A stretch of 64,000 nt of DNA from Xiphydria camelus (Eukaryota; Arthropoda; Insecta; Hymenoptera; Xiphydriidae). The notes beneath the pieces are model-generated. The model was not told where the DNA came from and did no database searches. It was given only the letters and a program-made list of their open reading frames with translations. The translations under genes and the position numbers were made by a program. This document shows positions 58,501 to 64,000 of this stretch, in pieces. Location of the stretch: contig OY783192.1 in NCBI GenBank assembly GCA_963678675.1, positions 13,686,424-13,750,423 on the forward strand. Direction: 5' to 3'. How positions within the stretch are numbered: the stretch's first letter is position 1; each line of letters starts with the position of its first letter.

Positions 58501-59736
58501 TTACATAAAAATTACGTTGTCAAGAATTATGGGCCAAATGCCATTGTTGTTTTCGATGGTTATGGAGAAACTATTACTGGAGTTAAATCGTATGAGAGAA
58601 TGAGACGTTCGAAGAATAATAAAAGTACAGAAATAATTTTTGAAAAGGAGATGATAATCACTGTTAATCAATCAAAATTTCTGGCTAATGACAAAAATAA
58701 GGGAAGATTGATTGAATTCTTAAAACTACAATTTCTGAGTGCTGGAATAGGAGTTCAACAAGCATCTGAAGATGCAGATGGCTTGATTGCAAGGACTGCA
58801 ATTGAACAATTAAATCATCATGAAAACGTTGCAGTAGTTGGTCAAGATGTTGACTTGCTCGTGTTGTTAATTGCCTTGACTCCAGCAGACAAAGATATTT
58901 CTTTTGTAAAGCAAGGTACTGCTAAAGGTTCCAACGTGGTATTTTCAACGCAAAAGCATAATCATTTAAGAAGCAGAATTCTTTTGAGCCATGCTTTCAC
59001 GGGATGTGATACCACCAGTGCAATTTTTCAAAAAGGAAAGAAGTCGTTTTTGAATATTTTGAAGAAGAAAAATTATTTGAAGGACGATGTAGCAGTTTTC
59101 AACGATGGAGGCTCTACAAGGGAAGATATTAAAAAAGCAGGAGAACGTCTGATGTTGTCTCTCTATGGGGCTACTGAAAATAAAACATCTATCAATACTT
59201 TTCGCTATGAACGTTTTGTACAATCTGCAGTACGTGGTATAACAGAAGTACGATTGGCACAATTACCACCCACGGCTGCAGCTACTGAAGAGCATATTTG
59301 GCGTGTATATTTTCAAGTACAAAAGTGGCTTGGCAACGATCAACTTAAGCCAGACGATTGGGGTTGGGAATTAAAGAATCAAATTCTTGTTCCTGTCATG
59401 ACCAGAGCACCACCTGCACCAGAATCAATCCTGAAGATGATATTTTGCTCGTGCAAAGGAAACTGCTCAACTCGTTGTGGATGCAGAAAAGCTGGTCTGA
59501 AGTGTTCCAGTGTTTGCTTGATTTGTCATGGAGACTCTTGCACGAATTGCATGAACATTGATCTCTCTTCTGGTTCGTCTTTATTTTCCAATCATTCTGT
59601 GGATGACTTGATTGATGAATTTGACGTTGCAATCAGTGAACATTTAGATGGAAGCTACACAAGAGTACAAGGCGATAAACTCCCTAAAGATTTAGATGAG
59701 GCGACGCCCGTGAAAAGACAACGTTTAACCCTCTAG
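55594..59736 (+). pseudogene. element C protein: zinc region, DDE transposase, FEN-like nuclease, CXC
   Basis: About 1,380 residues. (1) Zinc-binding region from the ATG at 55594: HCFIC, VHQHC, CFLCGAHW, RYHQACYKKF (to about 56070). (2) DDE-like part: QYVFDNADHNVCTLDGFNTF (about 56805), FVTFDQPLYAKVRE (about 57307), FGGFHSLMSFLGALG and GSGLKELLSIIYAGN (about 57390-57485). (3) FEN1/XPG-like part: VIDGGFLVHKVVW (about 58432), IVVFDGYGET (about 58547), YERMRR, EDADGLIA (about 58766), VGQDVDLLVLLIAL (about 58837), SHAFTGCDTTSAIFQKGK (about 58987). (4) CXC motif FCSCKGNCSTRCGCRK...CSSVCLICHGDSC (59440-59547) and an acidic tail. Breaks: frameshifts near 55645, 56510 and 57300, and a TAG at 57760-57762 where the family has Trp. 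Parts 3 and 4 are uninterrupted over about 650 codons. Confidence 0.85.
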
Positions 59737-60005
59737 TAGGCGCTACAAGATATTTTCGCAAACTAGTCGCTAGGTGTACTTTGTACACTGAGATAATTTC
59801 AGCAATATTTTTGGGCAGATGTTTTGTTCATTTCATTTCCACAGTTTTATACCGCTGAGCTGAAGTATTAGCACATTTTTGATCATACTTTTGGTACTCG
59901 CAAACTTACTAGCATTCAACAGCATTCAAAATATACAGTTTTACTTACAAAAATAAAGTCCAAAGGTTTCAATGTATTTTATACACAGTAGCGCCTACTA
60001 GAGGG
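59729..60005. mobile_element. 277-bp TTAA MITE at the stop codon of element C gene
   Basis: It begins CCCTCTAGTAGGCGCTAC and ends GTAGCGCCTACTAGAGGG, flanked by TTAA (59725-59728 and 60006-60009). The current stop (59734-59736) lies inside the MITE. Without it the frame would read RLK and then TAA, so the insertion replaced only the last residue or two. Confidence 0.88.
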
Positions 60006-60009
60006 TTAA

Positions 60010-60599
60010 AGTAAACCACAGCAAAATCGCAATGATTTTACAACTTAAATTGGCTATTCAATTAGAATTAAGATAATTATATTAATAAATGAGAAAATAA
60101 ATGTATATAGCTACGAAATAAATTATAGAAATTATGTTATTAAGACGTTAAAATCAAAACGTCAAATAGCTTTTTTAATATAAAATTGACGTAAGACAAT
60201 AATTTGTTCTGAATTTAGCAGTGGATTGATTGAACATTTTGTTTTCTTCTATTTTCTTATATTTACTCATTTTTTAAAAATTAATGTGCCTTAAAAATAA
60301 TTCCCCATTGTTTAATATTTATTAACGAAAATTTGGACAAATATTTTAATAAATCTTACACCTAAGAAAACAGGCAGTATACACAATTTAATTTTTTTTT
60401 CTTCCATCTCTTAAAAACTTTCCTTATTTATCTATTTCGTTATATTCTTTCATTTGTTCAATAAATATTTAGAAAGTAATACCATTTTTTACTATTTGTC
60501 AATAGAAATATAGAGAAATGTGTAAGTTAATTGTATAAATAAAAAAATAAGCATTACACACCGATTCAATTTGTATTGTTTGAACAATTAAATTTTTGT
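60010..60599. other. 3' noncoding part of element C
   Basis: AT-rich, with AATAAA-type signals (for example near 60455 and 60538) and no second gene. Confidence 0.6.
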
Positions 60600-61233
60600 T
60601 ATCCTTCTTACTTTGCTATATTTGCTGTATTTACCTTTATTTTACAGTTTAATAAATGAAATTTTGAAAAAAAAGTTTAGTTTTACTATTTAGTAATGAA
60701 AATATGGAATAATGTATGAATAAATGTACACACAGTAGTTTGAAATCCACACTCAGCGAGCGCGTCACATGGTCAGGCCGTCGTAGCCAAAGGGCGGAGC
60801 CAAATAGTCGGGTGATCGGTTTGACGTTTAAGACGATGCAAAATCTTTAAACGTTAATAAAACTAAAACGAACCACTTTCAACTAAAAGTTTCTGCTTGT
60901 TTTTTGTAGAAAATTTTCCCCGCTACAAAATGGTAGTTTTACTTTTTTAATTGAGACCATTGAATGAGAAATATCAGCGTTCAAAGGACGCTCGACTGCA
61001 ATTCTTGTTACTTTTTCATTAGTTAAACATATTTCCCGGCCAAAGTTTTTTGGGATCTTTTGATATGTTTTTCAGGGGATTTTTCCCTATCGATTGGTAT
61101 AGGTTTTATCCTACCCAGATTAATTTGCATTTAATATGCTATAATGACTAGACTATATTCTCTTCATGAATAAATTCGAAAAAGTAGTGAAATCTTGTGA
61201 CAAACATAGATTCTCTGTAAAAAAAAGGCGGCA

Positions 61234-61772
61234 TGTTCATTCAGTGCCAACAAAAATTGATACTTAAAATACTCTCCAAAAAAAATTAGAAATCAATTAA
61301 GATCGCCATGTTCAAGATTTATATATAAAAAATAAAAGGCATCATTTGAAAAGAAAATTATTGTAAATCAAAAGTTGCTAAAAAATTCAAAAATTCAACA
61401 ATTTATAAAAAAAATTTCATAAAAAAGAGCTTGCCGCGTTTTTTTCTTCAAAATAAAAAATTCAGACAGAAAATTATATTCGATGTTTATGCACTTATGA
61501 TAGTAAATAAATTCATACACTCTTATATGACACCACCAGTATATAGTGGAAAAAATATGAAAACTTAAACGCGGCAAGTTCTTTTTATGAAAATTTTTTT
61601 ATAAATTTTTTGTCGTCGAATTTTTGAGGAACTTTTGATTTACAATAATTTTCCTTTCAAATGATGCCTTTTATTTTTTATATATAAATCTTGAACATAG
61701 CGATCTCTTAATTGATTTCTAATCTATTTGGAGAGTATTTTAAATATCAATTTTTTTGGCACTGAATGAACA
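61234..61772. mobile_element. foldback MITE, TGTTCATTCAGTGCCA ends
   Basis: Complete copy: the left end TGTTCATTCAGTGCCAACA and right end TTGGCACTGAATGAACA are inverted. The long AT-rich arms meet around 61440-61580. The same element, right end missing, is at 39926-40394. It sits 79 bp downstream of the YME1L exon in the gene's own direction. Confidence 0.85.
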
Positions 61773-61850
61773 TCCTATAACAGCGGAACGATTAAATGGG
61801 AATGTCTGTCTATAACATACAAAAATAAAGGGGTTTTAATAAATACTTAC

Positions 61851-62094
61851 TGAATAAGTCTCTGACTCTTCGTGCACCTTGTCCAACTAAGATCTCGTCG
61901 AATTCTGGTCCAGCTGCATGGAAAAAGGGTACGCCAGCTTCGCCAGCTACAGCACGTGCCAATAAGGTTTTCCCTGTTCCTGGAGGACCTACCAACAAGA
62001 CTCCCTTCGGTAATGTTCCTCCAAGTACAGAGAACTTATCAGGGTTTTTTAAAAATTCAACTACGTCCTTCAATTCTTGTTTTGCTTCATCAAC
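61851..62094 (-). CDS. YME1L: YME1L i-AAA protease, one internal exon (Walker A region)
   Basis: On the minus strand, an AG acceptor (TTTTTTGCAG) precedes 62094 and a GTAAGT donor follows 61851. The 244-bp exon reads [38 protein letters not shown] (Walker A GPPGTGKT) and [20 protein letters not shown] then RRVRDLF. These phrases match mitochondrial inner-membrane i-AAA metalloproteases (YME1L) better than m-AAA or bacterial FtsH. The protein degrades misfolded and regulatory inner-membrane proteins, with its active sites facing the intermembrane space. This exon has the first part of the ATPase domain; Walker B, the second region of homology and the HEXXH protease exon are not in the window. 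No stop or shift is seen, so it looks functional. Confidence 0.92.
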
Positions 62095-62100
62095 CTGCAA

Positions 62101-63080
62101 AAAAGTACCAATATCTCATTGACTTCTGAAGGTAGTGAGATCTACTGTTCGACAGGGTAAAGTGAAAATGCTTTCGTGTGTCTGTCTGTCTGTTTGTCTC
62201 ACGATAACTTTTAAACGCTTTTATAATACCAATTTTCACGAAACTCGGCACATATGTTCATGGACCCTCAGTGTATCGTAAGTTCGTTGAGGTACGCAAT
62301 AAGAAGGGTGAAAAGGGGAGTAATCATCCCCAACGTTGGCGGAATTAGTATATGAAATTATGTTTTCTGACTTTGAACTACGAACACTGCGAAAACGATG
62401 CTAGCTAGATAGCTCAAAATTTCCCATAAACAATTTTTTAGAGGATAACATTTTCTACAAAAAAGTCCGGGAGAGCCTATATCTAGCCGTAATGAGCACT
62501 CATATTTGTCGCTCAGAAATTCAGTATTTGCACGTACCTGGCGCGGCGTATGTACACTCGAGGACAATGAATCTGTCCGACCCGCTTTCAATCTACGGCT
62601 TTAGGCCCGGTCTTCAATGAGGTCTACTGTTCGCAGAACTACTAGGAATTATTAATACAACATACTCTTATTACTATACACCGTCTATTTCCCATTCCAC
62701 CCACATAACATACTACACATTCTGTGTATCATTTTAAGTATCACTGGGATAGGCATGGATCCACGCCAGCCAATAGCTACTCGCTGCGACGCGATTCTTT
62801 GACGCTAGTTAATAGCGGGTCACTCGGGCTATAACCCTTTACATCCCTGACTGGCATAATAGTCCTCGGCAAGCTTGAGCGATCCGCTGACTGGCATCGA
62901 GGAGGTATCCGAGCGAAACGCTATTGGGCATCAAAGAATGATGCCTAAGTGAATCGCTATAAGTTGGCGCTGATTCCCGCCGACTTCAGTTAGCCGCGCC
63001 TACTCAGCGGCACTTAAATTGGCATTCACACAGTATAATGATAGCGTATAATACATTTCAGTAACACCTATCCATCCAAA
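62101..63080 (-). other. YME1L intron with an unidentified repeat
   Basis: No exon is seen. Around 62170-62210 TGTCTGTCTGTTTGTCTCAC followed by GATAACTTTTAAACGC is a phrase common in dispersed insect repeats. GATCTACTGTTCG (62139) and GGTCTACTGTTCGC (62621) form a short direct repeat around about 470 bp, possibly the target duplication of a SINE-like or similar insert. Confidence 0.45.
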
Positions 63081-63084
63081 ATGT

Positions 63085-63935
63085 AAAAAATATGCCAAGG
63101 ACTATGTATCTGGGGCCCCTTACAAAATGTACCCACTAAAAATTGTGTCTAAAAGAATCCCAAAAAATTTGCACGCCGTATTTCGTCCCACAAGAAAAGT
63201 ATTGATATCCAAATATAGTACCAAGTACCCACTAAGTATTTCTCAGGATGGACGAGGTAGGAGATATGAGAGTTCGAGCGACAACTGCCTCTCTTCGATT
63301 AATCTTTCACACGTTTCCTACGTCACCAATTTTGAAAATCATCCGGTATAATTAAACATAACAAAAGTAACCGAGACCGAAATGATAAATGATTATACTA
63401 AAGCAGGCCACCGATGTTCAAAATGGTACTTGGCAAGCCCGTGCCAGAATATAGTATCAAAAATATAAAGAAATGCGCCAAGAACTGTGCAGGGTCACTT
63501 AAAAAATTGTATCACTAAAATTTGCGTTGACTTCAAAAAGCCTAACAAAAACTGCATCCCGCGTTTTCCCCCCTCACCTGTCCCCAAAGAGTACCTCAGG
63601 AAAAGTATACACCCAAAATTTTTTGTGTTGATAATAACTGAGAAAAATTGGACACCGTGTTTTGCCCCCCTCCTCCTCTCCCTTCCCTCTAAAAAGTACT
63701 GATATCCGAATGTAGTACCAAGGACATACCTATCAAATGTTTCTCAGGATGGGTGAGATAGGAGATACGAAAGTGCGAGCAACAATTCCGATTAACCCTT
63801 CGCCTGTGTCGCCCAATTTGCAAATCACTTCATATAATCAAACATAACAAAAGTGACCGAAATCGAAATGACAAATGACTATACCAAAGCAGATCATCAA
63901 TATTCAAAATGGTACTTCGCGGGCCCGTGCCTTGA
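63085..63935. repeat. two diverged tandem units of ~490 bp
   Basis: Phrases such as TTTCTCAGGATGG(A/G)(C/T)GAG, ATAACAAAAGTRACCGA, TTCAAAATGGTACTT and GCCCGTGCC recur in the same order at 63240/63745, 63359/63846, 63418/63903 and 63438/63922. The second unit has extra C-rich sequence (CCCCCCTCCTCCTC near 63665). Short open frames only. Confidence 0.8.
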
Positions 63936-64000
63936 GTATTTATTATTCTTAAACTTCAAATTAGGTATACCATATCGCACGTTTGCGGCAATAGTGTCAT
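63936..64000. other. window end, nothing recognised
   Basis: AT-rich; no features. Confidence 0.5.

Larger units (their letters stand above)
54611..61155 (+). mobile_element. Element C: near-complete 6.5-kb FEN-like/CXC transposon
   Basis: It begins TAGTCTAGTCAAAGTAGAC and ends AATGACTAGACTA, flanked by TAT (54608-54610 and 61156-61158). Copy 1 of repeat X has a single TAT at the same point (acatattctcc near 39851), which confirms the 3-bp duplication. The terminal repeats are about 520 bp (about 54611-55170 and 60600-61155). One long gene lies between them, with a TTAA MITE at its very end. The 3-bp duplication and XPG-type nuclease agree with what I recall of Academ elements; treat that name as tentative. 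Confidence 0.88.
51049..61233. repeat. repeat X, copy 2, expanded by insertions
   Basis: This is the same sequence as 38803-39925 but interrupted by element O (51550-53677), a 139-bp MITE (53754-53892) and element C (54611-61155). The pieces 51049-51549, 53678-53753, 53893-54610 and 61156-61233 keep the order of copy 1. Confidence 0.85.

Noticed and set aside
61872..62129. Plus-strand frame opposite the YME1L exon
   Set aside because: Shadow of the real minus-strand exon.

Overview
The window looks like intergenic or intronic DNA from an arthropod, most likely an insect. It is AT-rich and almost entirely transposable elements: DUF4817-type Tc1/mariner, mariner, pogo-like, Jockey-like LINE, TTAA-type (piggyBac-like) MITEs, Mutator-like, THAP-bearing, Sola-like and others. 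The only host coding sequence I can support is one spliced exon of the mitochondrial i-AAA protease YME1L on the minus strand (61851-62094). Its neighbouring exons are not visible, so the transposon field to its left may lie inside a very large YME1L intron.

Layout. 0.5-2.5 kb: element A, a deleted relative of elements B, C and D. 2.5-8.4 kb: element E (CACA... termini, TAA target duplication), whose left arm holds TTAA element G, which holds H. 11.7-13.1 kb: foldbacks, one with an inverted 30-bp minisatellite. 13.3-15.4 kb: a mariner broken by two foldbacks. 16.3-25.1 kb: pogo-like remnant, then a four-deep nest (LINE < B < D < TTAA MITE). 25.1-28.8 kb: foldbacks, hairpin, AT repeats. 28.9-33.8 kb: Tc1/mariner-like J with two abutting TTAA elements inside. 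33.8-34.7 kb: a 979-bp palindrome. 34.8-37.8 kb: Mutator-like transposase with a DEDDh exonuclease region. 38.8-40.4 kb and 51.0-61.8 kb: two copies of one repeat; the second has gained a Sola-like element (O), a small MITE and a 6.5-kb element (C). 40.4-42.7 kb: a transposase broken by a THAP element. 43.9-44.9 kb: a solo LTR with five covarying stem-loops. 45.7-50.1 kb: transposon N with an intron-containing gene. 61.8-62.1 kb: the YME1L exon. 63.1-63.9 kb: a tandem duplication.

Two themes stand out. First, many insertions can be dated and their target duplications read exactly, because removing them restores a reading frame or matches an uninterrupted copy elsewhere in the window. Second, two unrelated transposon families carry nuclease-like modules beside the transposase: a FEN1/XPG-like domain plus a tesmin/TSO1-like CXC cysteine motif (A-D), and a DEDDh 3'-5' exonuclease (Mutator-like). 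All transposase genes seen here are broken by frameshifts, stops or deletions, so the copies are probably not autonomous now. Family names for several elements are from memory and are marked as uncertain.
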